Assembly: GCA_018266875.1 (NCBI GenBank)
Contig: JAFDZR010000073.1
Location: 1 to 58,316 of the forward strand
DNA: 58,316 nt
Reading direction: 5' to 3'
Origin: Bacteroidota bacterium
Lineage (GTDB): Bacteria > Bacteroidota > Ignavibacteria > Tepidaquicellales > Tepidaquicellaceae
Shown: positions 24,913 to 34,242 of the stretch, piece by piece
Numbering within the stretch: position 1 is the stretch's first letter
Layout of the letters: each line of letters opens with the position of its first letter
Program-made: the position numbers and the translations under genes
The notes under the pieces: generated by a model
What the model was told of the DNA's origin: nothing
Seen by the model: only the letters and a program-made list of their open reading frames with translations
Databases searched by the model: none

Positions 24913-26343
24913 TTACTTCAGTCTCTTGAAGTCTATCCTTCTGTTCTGATATCTGCCTTCTTCAGTATCATTTGAAGCTACAGGCTGATCAGGACCATAA
25001 CCTACGGTTGATATTCTGGAACCTGATACTCCGTTTGCAACAAACCATGCTTTAACGGATTCGGCTCTTCTCAGTGAGAGATCCATATTGTGAGCTCTGC
25101 TTCCGGTATTGTCCGTATGACCGCTGATCTCTACTTCAAGATCCGGATTATCTTTCATATAACCCAAAGCTCTTTCAAGTACGCCTTCGGCAACTGAAGA
25201 TATATCAGCGCTGTTGGTTGCAAAGTTGATTCCTTCAAGTGTGATCACCTGACCAACTTTTATAGGTTCTTCTTTTGGTTTTGGAAGATCATCGGAAGGA
25301 TCCAGAGGATTAGTGCCTCTTCCAACTTCAACACCGTCCGGAACTGTTCCAAGGTCAGTATCAGCTACTCTCGGATTTGTTTTGTAAATGAGTACTTCAT
25401 CACCGTCACTAAGGTTGTCACCGTCAGTATCCCTGTTGTTTGGATCTGTGAAATAAGTATTGACTTCTTCGTTGTCCATTAATTTATCATCATCTGTATC
25501 TTTTTTGAGAGGGTTTGTATTGTAAGTCTTAACTTCGGCTCCGTCTGTAAGGGTATCACCGTCTGTATCCTTATTTAAAGGATTTGTCATATATGTGTTT
25601 ACTTCTTCACCGTCATTTAATCCATCACCGTCAGTGTCAGGATTATTAGGGTCAGTGCCGAGCTGCTCTTCTCTGCATTTGGTAAGTCCGTCCCTGTCAA
25701 GGTCAGTTTCACAGTCATTACTTCCTGCAAAGGTCAGACCAAGAGAAAGATTAGCCGAAGCATCTTCCCATTTACCGAGAATGAAATTATTCAGCTGATC
25801 TGTGAAAGGATAAGAAATTCCACCGCTTAGATCCAGCATAACATTGTCGGACATTCTGATCTCAGTTCCGATACCGAGAGGTATAAAAGCCGTCCAGCTG
25901 TCAGCTAATTCATTATAGTCAGGAATCGTGATGTTTGAAGGCAATTCCTTAGTAGTATATTTTAAAAGACCTATTCCTCCGTAAAAATAAGGATTCCAGT
26001 TCTTTGAAGCGAACGGAGCAATTCTTAATCTTGCGTCTATTGGAATAATATCGGTCTTTACATACTGTTTTCCGGTAGTTCCGGTTCCTGTATTTACAGA
26101 ATGAAAATCATCTTCAGTCTTATATTGCCCGAATCCGCCGCCAAGTTCTATGGCAAGCATTTGCGAAAGTTCAAAAGCAAGATAAGCTCTGGCAGTATAC
26201 GAATATGAAGCTTTATACTCAGAAAATGGCATCAGTTGATTATACTGAATACCTCCTTTTACAGTATAATCTTTAAACTGAGCTTTCGTACCTGCTGCTG
26301 CAATAAAAGTAAGTGCAAATAGCATTAGTAGAGTCTTTTTCAT
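24913..26343 (-). CDS. OmpA-family outer-membrane protein with thrombospondin type 3 repeats
   Basis: A 476-aa protein with a signal peptide (1-21, ending TKAQ), an eight-stranded barrel (about 22-200), a calcium-binding TSP3 region (about 210-345) and a peptidoglycan-binding OmpA domain (about 365-476). The TSP3 region has at least six DxDxDGL-type repeats such as DTDGDGLNDGEE. The OmpA domain shows the NTGSRAHNMDLSLRRAESV signature. It tethers the outer membrane to the cell wall. An AAGGA site lies six bases before the ATG on the minus strand. The gene is monocistronic, with a terminator at its 3' end. Confidence 0.95.
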   Translation of the reverse strand: MKKTLLMLFALTFIAAAGTKAQFKDYTVKGGIQYNQLMPFSEYKASYSYTARAYLAFELSQMLAIELGGGFGQYKTEDDFHSVNTGTGTTGKQYVKTDIIPIDARLRIAPFASKNWNPYFYGGIGLLKYTTKELPSNITIPDYNELADSWTAFIPLGIGTEIRMSDNVMLDLSGGISYPFTDQLNNFILGKWEDASANLSLGLTFAGSNDCETDLDRDGLTKCREEQLGTDPNNPDTDGDGLNDGEEVNTYMTNPLNKDTDGDTLTDGAEVKTYNTNPLKKDTDDDKLMDNEEVNTYFTDPNNRDTDGDNLSDGDEVLIYKTNPRVADTDLGTVPDGVEVGRGTNPLDPSDDLPKPKEEPIKVGQVITLEGINFATNSADISSVAEGVLERALGYMKDNPDLEVEISGHTDNTGSRAHNMDLSLRRAESVKAWFVANGVSGSRISTVGYGPDQPVASNDTEEGRYQNRRIDFKRLK

Positions 26344-26547
26344 AATTTTCCTTGGTTTAATTTATAAAATTGAGTGAATTTAACTAATTCAAACTAAAGA
26401 ATAAATTTAAAAAAACAATAGTTTTTTTTAAAAGCAGCGGTAAAAAAAGGAATTAAGATCCGGTAGAATTTTTATGATTATAGGTTAATTTTAATATTAA
26501 GTACATTTATGTATGTTTACAGCAGAAAATTAACAATTAAAATGAAA

Positions 26548-26579
26548 CAACCCCGGGAAATTAATTTCCACGGGGTTTT
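26548..26579 (-). terminator. Terminator of the porD-like gene
   Basis: AACCCCG...CGGGGTT with an inner GGAAAT/ATTTCC forms a nearly perfect stem of about 14 bp, 20 bases past the stop codon on the minus strand. It is followed there by a T-rich stretch. Confidence 0.8.
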
Positions 26580-26600
26580 AAAATTGATTTGGCAATCCTG

Positions 26601-27524
26601 TCACCTCGCCCGGTTTCTCGCTTCCTCATAAACAGACTGATGTGAGCGGTCATATGAGATAAGTTTATCATAAACTCTTCTGTCACCGTATTCCAGAAAT
26701 GTCTCCGCTATTTCAGATGCTTTTGAATCATAGAAAATATCAACATTGAATGCTTTCACTTCCTTGTTCTTGACTTCGCTTATGACTTCAAGAGCGCTGA
26801 GAATATTTGCATAAGCGTGGTCCCTGTTAATTGCGAGAGAGTCAAGACCTGTCCACATATATTCAAAAAATCCTTTCCTGAAATTATCGTAACGGACGTT
26901 CATAAGTTCCTGAACAAGCTGAAGTCTGGAAGGTTTTGAACCGCCTCCGGTTTCATTCCATCCGGTACTTCCCACAGATACCCTGTTGCACAGATCAAGG
27001 GCTTTCTGGTAGAATCTTGTTCCTCCTTTCGGATAATACGAATCTTCGTCATATCCGACTATCATATAGGCGTAATAATCAAGCATGCTCAAAAGCGGAT
27101 CAAATCTCAGATCGTTTTTAATAAATGGCATATTGTCATTATAATAAAATTCACACCTTTCGTCAAGAAACCTGAACGCGGTTGAAAATTTGGGATCGTT
27201 CCTGTTAAACGGATTGTAAACTTCCCGCTGGCTTGCAATAAACAGCTTTGCATCATAATTAAATGTAACAGTATTAACTCCCGTAAAATTGAACTGCATG
27301 GATACTCTTATGGGAGCGATCTTCTCATCATGATATTTATTCTTATTCAGATAATCCTGGACTCTCTGTTTGAAATTTACCAGTTTCTCCTGGGCTGCGG
27401 GAGGAAGCTGATCATAGTTTACTATTACATCTACGATTAGATCCCTGTCCTGAGCCTGAAGAGGCGTTTTCTGTATAAATGAAATTAATATGATAATTAA
27501 AAACCATTTAATTTGTCTTTGCAT
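26601..27524 (-). CDS. porD: DUF4835 family protein, type IX secretion protein PorD
   Basis: A 307-aa exported protein with a signal peptide (1-24, ending PLQAQ). The mature N-terminus, DLIVDVIVNYDQLP, is the classic DUF4835 start (beta strand followed by NYDQ-type turn). Further family features are the FNYDAKLFIASQREVYNPF stretch and the WTGLDSLA...YANILSALE region. DUF4835 is called PorD in type IX secretion literature; it is periplasmic or outer-membrane associated, and its exact biochemical role is not settled. It is divergent from the PorV/PorQ-like gene, with 90 bases between, so both T9SS-type genes share a promoter region. Confidence 0.82.
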   Translation of the reverse strand: MQRQIKWFLIIILISFIQKTPLQAQDRDLIVDVIVNYDQLPPAAQEKLVNFKQRVQDYLNKNKYHDEKIAPIRVSMQFNFTGVNTVTFNYDAKLFIASQREVYNPFNRNDPKFSTAFRFLDERCEFYYNDNMPFIKNDLRFDPLLSMLDYYAYMIVGYDEDSYYPKGGTRFYQKALDLCNRVSVGSTGWNETGGGSKPSRLQLVQELMNVRYDNFRKGFFEYMWTGLDSLAINRDHAYANILSALEVISEVKNKEVKAFNVDIFYDSKASEIAETFLEYGDRRVYDKLISYDRSHQSVYEEARNRAR

Positions 27525-27614
27525 TTTCTCTCTCTTTCAATTAAATTTATTACGATAAATTTGATGTTACATTTCAAATAATCAATTCATTTTTAAAATT
27601 ATTAAAGGCGAACG

Positions 27615-28481
27615 ATGAACAGGTTAGTAATGATGATTATAGTGTTGTTTATGGTAAAAAGTTCCGAAGCCCAGTTTGAAAATACGGAAACAGGTGCAAG
27701 AGCTGCAGGATTGAACGGAGCGTTTACTTCTGTTTCAAACAATTCTCTTGCTGTCTTTTACAATCCCTCGGGATTAGGTCAGTTAAAATTCAGGGAAATT
27801 TCGGTTTGTTACAGTCCTTCTTTATTCGGGGTCAGCGGTTTATCTCAGGCTGCTTTCAGTTACGCTGAACCCACGGAAGCAGGTACATTTGCGGTAGGAA
27901 TAAAAACTCTGGGATTTGAGCTTTACAGGGAATCAGTAATTAAATTATCTTTCGGTAAAGTTTTCAAGGACAGGATCTTTCTCGGAATTAATGCAGATTA
28001 TTTTAATCTCAGTATAGCAAATTATAATTCAGCTTCTGCTTTAGGGCTGGATATCGGAGCAATGGCTTATATATCGGATTTCATGAAATGGGGATTTGCG
28101 GTTAATAATCTGACAGGATCAAAAATTGGAAAGACAAAGGAAAAGATACCGCAGGTTTACAGGACAGGTCTGACTTTTCAGCCGTCTGAAAATTTAATAC
28201 TGATATTAGAAGCTGAAAAAGATGTGAAGTATCCTCTGTCAGTAAGATCAGGATTTGAATACTCTGTGCTGGATCTTGCTGATCTGAGAGCGGGAATAAG
28301 CACTGAGCCGGTTTCATTCTCGGGAGGCATCGGACTGAATTACGGCTTGTTTCAGTTAGATTATTCTCTTTACAATCATCAGGAACTTGGAATTACACAT
28401 CAGGGAACTTTGAGCTTGAATTTCGGCGGCAAGGCTTCAGGAAAATATTACAGGCAGCAGCTGAAAAATTCTTTCAGATGA
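27615..28481 (+). CDS. PorV/PorQ-like outer-membrane beta-barrel protein
   Basis: A 288-aa protein with a signal peptide (1-19, ending SEAQ), followed by the FadL/PorV-type start TGARAAGLNGAFTSVSNNSLAVFYNPSGL (split here as TGARAAGLNGAF and AVFYNPSGL). Alternating barrel strands run to an RQQLKNSF end. PorV and PorQ are T9SS outer-membrane barrels that shuttle cargo or attach sorted proteins. At 288 aa it is shorter than PorV (about 390) and closer to PorQ-sized members. Together with porD on the other strand, it supports an active T9SS. The assignment to PorV or PorQ is not possible here. Confidence 0.78.
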   Translation: MNRLVMMIIVLFMVKSSEAQFENTETGARAAGLNGAFTSVSNNSLAVFYNPSGLGQLKFREISVCYSPSLFGVSGLSQAAFSYAEPTEAGTFAVGIKTLGFELYRESVIKLSFGKVFKDRIFLGINADYFNLSIANYNSASALGLDIGAMAYISDFMKWGFAVNNLTGSKIGKTKEKIPQVYRTGLTFQPSENLILILEAEKDVKYPLSVRSGFEYSVLDLADLRAGISTEPVSFSGGIGLNYGLFQLDYSLYNHQELGITHQGTLSLNFGGKASGKYYRQQLKNSFR

Positions 28482-28551
28482 TTTCAGGATTTTTAAAAGG
28501 GAAATATTTAAGAATTTATAAAATAGTGGATTTAATTTAATTTAATTATAT

Positions 28552-29502
28552 TTGAAGTACAGAAAATTAGGAAATTGCGGCAGTAAAGTAAGCGTTATAG
28601 GATTCGGAAGCTGGCTTACAATAGGGGGGATGGTCGACAGGAAGACCGCATCATCCCTTATCAGGACTGCTTTTGATAACGGAATTAATTTTTTTGATAC
28701 AGCCGATGTATATTCAGGTGGCGAATCTGAAAAATTTCTCGGAAAAGCATTATCCGAATTCAGAAGAAAAGATCTTTTCCTAGCATCAAAATGCTACTGG
28801 CCTGTATCAGACAATATCAATGACAGAGGTCTTTCAAGAAAACATGTTTTTGAATCCGTTGAAGAATCCCTCAGAAGTTTAAAAACTGATTATATCGATC
28901 TTTATCAGTGTCACCGATATGACAGTGAGACACCTGTGGAAGAGACATGCAGGGCATTCAATTCTCTTATCGAACAGGGAAAAATACTTTACTGGGGAGT
29001 CAGCGAATGGACGAAAAACAATATTGCAGAGGCAGTCACTGTCTGCAGAAAATTTAATCTGCATGCGCCGGTAAGCAATCAGCCGCAGTACAGCCTGCTT
29101 TACAGGGACATTGAGAAGAACGGAGTAATGGACTACTGCACAAGGAACGGTATTGGCCAGATAGTCTGGTCACCTCTTGCGCAGGGAGTTCTCACAGGCA
29201 AATACAACGGCAAAAAAGCGGCAAAAGACACAAGACTGGGAAATGAAAAGTATAATGTATTTGTCAAAAAAATTGCAAGCGCAGAAAATCTAAAGAAAGT
29301 TGACAAGCTGATAGACATTGCAGGTAAACTGAATACAACACCTTCCTGTCTGGCATTAAGCTGGTGTCTGAGGAAGGAAATAATTTCCAGCACCATTACT
29401 TCAGCAACCAAATCGGAACAGCTTAAAGAAAATCTTAAAGCAGGCGACTTTGAAATCCCTGCTGAGATAATAAAAAAATTAGACGAAATTTTTAAAAAAT
29501 AA
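28552..29502 (+). CDS. Aldo/keto reductase, Kv-beta-like
   Basis: A 316-aa TIM-barrel oxidoreductase. The NADPH/catalytic features are GFGSWLTIGG near residue 18, FDTADVYSGGESE (catalytic Asp and Tyr, about 48-60), the Lys in LASKCYWP (about 79) and the His in YQCHRYD (about 122). The C-terminal SATKSEQLKENL is the typical cofactor-binding helix. It probably reduces small aldehydes or ketones; the substrate is unknown. TTG at 28552 is used, since no ATG exists near the conserved MKYRKLG start. It is first of a plus-strand run with a PfkB kinase three bases downstream, probably co-transcribed. Confidence 0.9.
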   Translation: MKYRKLGNCGSKVSVIGFGSWLTIGGMVDRKTASSLIRTAFDNGINFFDTADVYSGGESEKFLGKALSEFRRKDLFLASKCYWPVSDNINDRGLSRKHVFESVEESLRSLKTDYIDLYQCHRYDSETPVEETCRAFNSLIEQGKILYWGVSEWTKNNIAEAVTVCRKFNLHAPVSNQPQYSLLYRDIEKNGVMDYCTRNGIGQIVWSPLAQGVLTGKYNGKKAAKDTRLGNEKYNVFVKKIASAENLKKVDKLIDIAGKLNTTPSCLALSWCLRKEIISSTITSATKSEQLKENLKAGDFEIPAEIIKKLDEIFKK

Positions 29503-29504
29503 AC

Positions 29505-30440
29505 ATGAATTATCTTGTAATCGGTGAACCCTGTGTGGATGTGATACACAAAGCCGGCGGTGATACAATTCACAGCTACGGCGGAATATTATATTCTCTG
29601 ATCAGTATGGCTGTTCTCGCAGACAAATCCGATAACATTATTCCAGTTATGAATCTTGGTGAAGACGAGTTTGATAACATAACTGCAATTCTGAAAAAGT
29701 ATCCGAATATAAAAACCTATGGTATAAATAAATTAAAACATGCTACAAGGAAAGTTAATTTGTATTACAGTCTTTATAATTCAGATAAAAGCGCAAGGTT
29801 TGAGAAATCAACGGATCCTACTTACACGCTAAATTACAGCAGCATAGAAAATTTTATGAATATGGCGGATGCAATTCTCATAAATATGATCTCAGGCGTG
29901 GACATAACACTTGAAACTCTTAAAAATATCAGAAAGAATTTCAAAGGATTCATGCACATTGACATTCACAACATCGTAATGGAAACAAAGGAAGACGGTA
30001 GCAGGATTCATGTTCCCGTCGATAACTGGTATGAATGGTGCACTAACACTGATACAGTGCAGATGAATCAGTTTGAAATGGCTTCTCTCAGCAGAGAAAA
30101 ACTTACTGAATATAAAATAGCCGAAGAGATACTCTTCAATAATCTGAATGAAGTAAAAGGTATAATTGTAACAAGAGGCGTAGACGGAGTTACGGGCTTT
30201 ACAAAAAAGGAAAAAATTTACGGTACGGAAAGATTCAAGGATATAGACCATATGGAAATTGCCGCAATAGAAAATCCCAGATTCAAGGATTCCACCGGCT
30301 GCGGAGATGTATTCGCTTCCGCTTTTACTCTTGATTATTCCAGGAACGGAAACTTTGACAAGAGCATACACTTTGCAAACAGACTCGCATCATTTAATTC
30401 CTCGCTTGAAGGAATCTCAGAACTAAATAAACTGAGGTAA
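29505..30440 (+). CDS. PfkB-family carbohydrate kinase
   Basis: A 311-aa ribokinase-fold kinase. It has an N-terminal IGEPCVDVIHKAGG and YGGILYSLISM (the family's GG substrate motif), and near the C-terminus DSTGCGDVFASAF (about 264-276) with the catalytic Asp. The VTRGVDGVTGF segment is the ATP-lid strand. The substrate is unclear: the central lid is longer than in ribokinase and shares little with the psuK product at the left end. It starts three bases after the aldo/keto reductase stop and lies upstream of a sugar-nucleotide reductase, so an envelope sugar substrate is possible but unproven. Confidence 0.85.
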   Translation: MNYLVIGEPCVDVIHKAGGDTIHSYGGILYSLISMAVLADKSDNIIPVMNLGEDEFDNITAILKKYPNIKTYGINKLKHATRKVNLYYSLYNSDKSARFEKSTDPTYTLNYSSIENFMNMADAILINMISGVDITLETLKNIRKNFKGFMHIDIHNIVMETKEDGSRIHVPVDNWYEWCTNTDTVQMNQFEMASLSREKLTEYKIAEEILFNNLNEVKGIIVTRGVDGVTGFTKKEKIYGTERFKDIDHMEIAAIENPRFKDSTGCGDVFASAFTLDYSRNGNFDKSIHFANRLASFNSSLEGISELNKLR

Positions 30441-30485
30441 AATGTATTGTCGAATTTCATACATTCCCCGATTTTATCATATCTT

Positions 30486-31379
30486 ATGAAAGTTTTTATA
30501 ACCGGTGCAAACGGATTACTCGGACAGGCGGTTACTTCAATATTTACAAGAGAGACGGATCATGAACTGATCCTCACTTCAGTAGAAGATTCCTCTTATC
30601 TTGAATACGGACATACCTATTGTGTACTTGATATTACTGAAAAGGAAGATGTGAAAAAGCTTATTTACTTTCACGAACCTGATGTGATCATTAACTGTGC
30701 AGCTTATACGAATGTTGATAAATGCGAAACCGAAAGGGAATTGTCATGGCGGATCAATGTCGACGGAGTAAAGAATCTTATCATTGCCGCAAAGAAGATA
30801 GGAAGTAAGATAATTCATTTTTCAACTGATTATATTTTTGACGGAAAGAACGGACCTTATGATGAACTGTCAAAACCAAATCCTGTTTCGTTTTACGGAA
30901 GGGAAAAACTGGCAAGTGAAAATGCATTGGTTACCAGCGATATTAGGTTTGCCATTATCAGGACACTTGTCCTGTACGGTATCGGAAATAATGTTAAACC
31001 GAACTTTGCATTATGGATGATCGATGAGCTGAAAAATAACAGACCGGTCAATATCGTGACAGATCAGATCAGCAATATGACAATGATAGACGATCTTGCT
31101 TACGGAACTCTGAAGATAGCTGAAAAGGATGCTTCGGGAATTTACAACATTTCCGGTCCGGATATTCTATCCAGATATGATTTTGCTTTAAAACTTTGCG
31201 AAGTATTCAAATACGATAAGAATCTAGTAAAACCTGTAACAACAGAAAGTCTTAAACAACCGGCTCCCAGACCTCTTAAGTCTGGGCTGATCATTCTCAA
31301 GGCGCAGTCTGAACTCGGATTCAATCCCATGGATACGCTAGAAGGATTAAGACTGCTTAAAGTTCAGCTTGGATATTAA
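30486..31379 (+). CDS. rfbD: dTDP-4-dehydrorhamnose reductase family protein
   Basis: A short-chain reductase of about 297 aa. It has the Rossmann motif GANGLLGQ (about 7-14), INCAAYTNVDKCE (about 73-85) and the catalytic STDYIFDG...SFYGREKLASE set with the YxxxK pair. It would reduce dTDP-4-dehydro-6-deoxy-L-mannose to dTDP-L-rhamnose for surface polysaccharide. ATG at 30486 places the Rossmann strand at the N-terminus; a TTG at 30447 would add 13 unneeded residues. No rfbA, rfbB or rfbC is in the window, so a general extended SDR role cannot be excluded. Confidence 0.85.
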   Translation: MKVFITGANGLLGQAVTSIFTRETDHELILTSVEDSSYLEYGHTYCVLDITEKEDVKKLIYFHEPDVIINCAAYTNVDKCETERELSWRINVDGVKNLIIAAKKIGSKIIHFSTDYIFDGKNGPYDELSKPNPVSFYGREKLASENALVTSDIRFAIIRTLVLYGIGNNVKPNFALWMIDELKNNRPVNIVTDQISNMTMIDDLAYGTLKIAEKDASGIYNISGPDILSRYDFALKLCEVFKYDKNLVKPVTTESLKQPAPRPLKSGLIILKAQSELGFNPMDTLEGLRLLKVQLGY

Positions 31380-31396
31380 AAATAATAAAAACATAT

Positions 31397-32671
31397 ATGC
31401 TTGATATTAAAACTATACGGGAAAATCCTGAGATTATTAAGGAGAAATTAATTCAGAGAAATGAAAACACTGAAACAATTGAAAAGATTTACGAACTTGA
31501 TAAAAGAAGACTGGAGCTGATCCATAAAACCGAAACTCTTAAGGAGGAAAGAAATAAGGTTACGGATGAAATTGCTGTCATGAAAAGGAATAAGGAAGAT
31601 GCTACGGAAAGGATCGCTGAGATGAAAAAAGTTTCCGATAATATCAAATCTCTTGATGAAGAACTGAAAAAATATGACGGGGATATTGACCTGCTTTTGA
31701 AATATGTTCCAAATATTCCTCATGACTCTGTCCCGTTCGGTAAATCTGAAAAAGATAATGTGGAAATCAAAGTTTCAGGCGAAAAGAAAGGCTTTGATTT
31801 CAAAGTCAAAGATCATGTTCAGCTTGGAAAAGATCTTGACATACTTGATTTCGAGAGAGGTGCGAAGATCTCTGGAAGCGGTTTTGCATTATACAAGGGT
31901 AAAGGCGCCGGACTTGAAAGGGCTCTGATAAATTTTATGCTGGATGAGCAGGGAAAGAACGGATACAGAGAAGTTCTTACTCCAGTGCTGGTAACAAGAG
32001 AATCAATGGAAGCTGCAGAAAAAGTGCCTAAGTTCGAAGAGGATATGTATTACATGGAAAAGGATAATATGTTTGCAATACCTACTGCTGAAGTATCTAT
32101 TCTGAATATTCACAGAAACGAGATCCTTAAACAGGAAGATCTTCCAGTTAAATACTGCGGATTCACCAACTGCTTCAGAAGAGAAGCCGGAAGTTACGGA
32201 AAAGATACAAAAGGATTCCTGAGGGTTCATCAATTCAACAAAGTTGAGCTGATAAATTTCTGCAGTCCTGAAGAATCTTATTCGGAAATGGAAAAAATGC
32301 TTTCGCATGCCTGTGGAATTCTCGATAAACTTGGTCTGCATTACAGAATAATAGAACTCTGTACTGCTGATATTGGGTTTGCAGCATCAAAGTGTTATGA
32401 CATTGAAGTATGGTCGTATGCAGAGGATAAATGGCTTGAAACTTCTTCAGTCAGCAACTGTACCGATTTTCAGTCCAGAAGGGCAATGGTAAGGTATAAG
32501 AAACAGCTCGAAAACAATAAAACTAAAACGGAATTTGTTCACATACTGAACGGATCGGGTCTTGCAACATCAAGATTAATGGTAGCGCTGCTTGAGTCAA
32601 ATCAGACAAAGGAAGGAAACATTAATGTGCCTGATGTTCTAAGGAGATATACGGGATTTGATATTATTTAA
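31397..32671 (+). CDS. serS: Seryl-tRNA synthetase
   Basis: Class II aminoacyl-tRNA synthetase of 424 aa, the standard length. It has an N-terminal coiled-coil arm (about 30-105, KEERNKVTDEIAVMKRNKED) that grips the tRNA-Ser long variable arm. Motif 2 is CFRREAGSYGKDTKGFLRVH (about 262-281), and motif 3 is NGSGLATSRLMVALLE (about 383-398). It charges tRNA-Ser and tRNA-Sec with serine. It lies 17 bases after rfbD. The convergent nuoJ ends 8 bases beyond its stop, with no clear terminator hairpin between the two. Confidence 0.97.
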   Translation: MLDIKTIRENPEIIKEKLIQRNENTETIEKIYELDKRRLELIHKTETLKEERNKVTDEIAVMKRNKEDATERIAEMKKVSDNIKSLDEELKKYDGDIDLLLKYVPNIPHDSVPFGKSEKDNVEIKVSGEKKGFDFKVKDHVQLGKDLDILDFERGAKISGSGFALYKGKGAGLERALINFMLDEQGKNGYREVLTPVLVTRESMEAAEKVPKFEEDMYYMEKDNMFAIPTAEVSILNIHRNEILKQEDLPVKYCGFTNCFRREAGSYGKDTKGFLRVHQFNKVELINFCSPEESYSEMEKMLSHACGILDKLGLHYRIIELCTADIGFAASKCYDIEVWSYAEDKWLETSSVSNCTDFQSRRAMVRYKKQLENNKTKTEFVHILNGSGLATSRLMVALLESNQTKEGNINVPDVLRRYTGFDII

Positions 32672-32679
32672 AAGGAGTG

Positions 32680-33198
32680 TCAGTCAAATTTCTTTTTAGC
32701 CAGAACAATTGCTCCCACAATGGCGGCAAGAAGCAGGAATGATGCCAGTTCAAACGGAAATGAATAATTTGTATAGAGCTCGGCTCCGAGAGTTTCCGCA
32801 GTACCAAGCCTGACCGCCTGATCGGATATCATCTGAAATTTCCCCTCAAAACCAAAAAATACGGTATATCCCAGAATCCCAAAAAGCATAATTGCCAGAA
32901 GAATGGAGGTAAGTTTCTTGTATGAATATTTTTCACTCATTTTCTTCTCATCCTGCAGATTCAGAAGCATAATGACAAACAGGAAAAGTACCATGATGGC
33001 TCCCATATAAACTAGCACCTGTATAATTGCAATGAACTGCGCTTTCAGCAGGAGATAAAGACCTGAAACCGTAAAAAAGTTCAGGATCAGAAACAAAGCG
33101 CTGTTGATTGGGTTTCTCCTTGTGATCATGAAAACAGCGGATACAAAGGATAAAATACTTAGCGAGAAAAATAAAACAGTTTCGAGATCGAAATTCAT
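32680..33198 (-). CDS. nuoJ: NADH-quinone oxidoreductase subunit J
   Basis: A 172-aa membrane subunit of complex I with five helices (about 5-22, 30-50, 54-78, 94-113 and 150-168). The conserved third helix reads AQFIAIIQVLVYMGAIMVLFLFVIML, which holds the pi-bulge region linked to proton translocation. NuoJ is normally encoded between nuoI and nuoK. Here neither flanking gene is a nuo gene, so this is an orphan or a second copy. It faces serS convergently. The 150-bp region upstream (33199-33351) is shared with the divergent AlkD-like gene. Confidence 0.9.
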   Translation of the reverse strand: MNFDLETVLFFSLSILSFVSAVFMITRRNPINSALFLILNFFTVSGLYLLLKAQFIAIIQVLVYMGAIMVLFLFVIMLLNLQDEKKMSEKYSYKKLTSILLAIMLFGILGYTVFFGFEGKFQMISDQAVRLGTAETLGAELYTNYSFPFELASFLLLAAIVGAIVLAKKKFD

Positions 33199-33351
33199 AA
33201 ATTGGATTTATTCAAGACGCTACAAATATAAGATTTATATTTCATTTTTGTAATTCCAAATAACTTCGGTTAAATTTTTATGCAGACATAAAATATTATC
33301 TTGTATTTTTGATCAGTTATTCTTTTTATTGGAAAAATTAAATAATGACGC

Positions 33352-34242
33352 ATGAATTCGGGCAATTCACTTTTGAGTGAAAAAGATAAGATTAAAATAA
33401 AGAACCTGATCAGCTCCCGGAATTTATCTGAAATAATCAAAATTCTTGAAAAGGTTAAAACCTCTCATGCCAATACTGCAAAGACAAAGGACAAGAGATT
33501 TGTCATAAGGGAAATTGTAAGGGAGATAATTGATTCAGGAAAGGATACCGGGAAAGATTATTTTCAAACAGGATTATTTTTCTGCAGGAGAAAAGAAGAC
33601 AATGCAAAGGAGATCGGTATTTCGCTCATCTGGAGAGGTTATAAACAAAATCCCGGAAAGGTTAAGGAATTTTTGCTGAAGACTGCTGATGATCAGAACT
33701 GGGAAGTCCGTGAATATGCAGGCAGCGCTTTTGCCGATACTCTGTTTTACAACAGGGAATTTTACAAAGATCTTATCGAATGGACAAAGCATCCGACTGA
33801 AAATGTAAGAAGAGCAGTTGTATTTTCGGCATTGGGAATGAGGGACGAAAAGAATCTGAATAAAGCATTCAGAATTCTCAGATCTCTGATGAATGACAGA
33901 TCTATTTATGTCAGGAAAAATCTCGGACCGTTTATATTAGGATCTTACTTTGGAAACAAGTTCCCGGAAGAGACGACTGCCTTCTTACATAATTGCTTAA
34001 ACGACAGGGACCTGTATGTAAGATGGAATGTGATAATGTCATTTAATAACAGCTTTGGAAAGAAATATCCCGGTAAAGCATTCGAAATTTTAAAGTATTT
34101 CTATGATGATGAAAATTTAGTTGTAATAAGAGCAATGCGTTCGACATTGAAATTTCTCCGCAGACATCACAGAAAAGTAACGGATGAATTCATAAAAAAA
34201 TATTACAAAGATAAATTTAACTTAGCGGAATTAAATCTTTGA
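33352..34242 (+). CDS. HEAT-repeat protein, DNA alkylation repair (AlkD-like)
   Basis: A 296-aa all-helical protein made of HEAT-like helix pairs. Typical pieces are DQNWEVREYAGSAFADTLF (about 113-131), WTKHPTENVRRAVVFSALG (about 144-162) and RDLYVRWNVIMSFN (about 222-235). These W/R/D-spaced repeats match the AlkD/AlkC group of DNA glycosylases, which excise N3- and N7-alkylpurines. The positions of the catalytic Trp/Asp/Arg were not aligned, so activity is unproven. Its last 12 bases overlap the 3' end of xdhC on the opposite strand. A TTG or GTG alternative start was not needed. Confidence 0.75.
   Translation: MNSGNSLLSEKDKIKIKNLISSRNLSEIIKILEKVKTSHANTAKTKDKRFVIREIVREIIDSGKDTGKDYFQTGLFFCRRKEDNAKEIGISLIWRGYKQNPGKVKEFLLKTADDQNWEVREYAGSAFADTLFYNREFYKDLIEWTKHPTENVRRAVVFSALGMRDEKNLNKAFRILRSLMNDRSIYVRKNLGPFILGSYFGNKFPEETTAFLHNCLNDRDLYVRWNVIMSFNNSFGKKYPGKAFEILKYFYDDENLVVIRAMRSTLKFLRRHHRKVTDEFIKKYYKDKFNLAELNL

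Noticed and set aside
29505..30440. Second pseudouridine kinase
   Set aside because: It is PfkB-type but differs from the psuK product in its substrate half and has no psuG neighbour.
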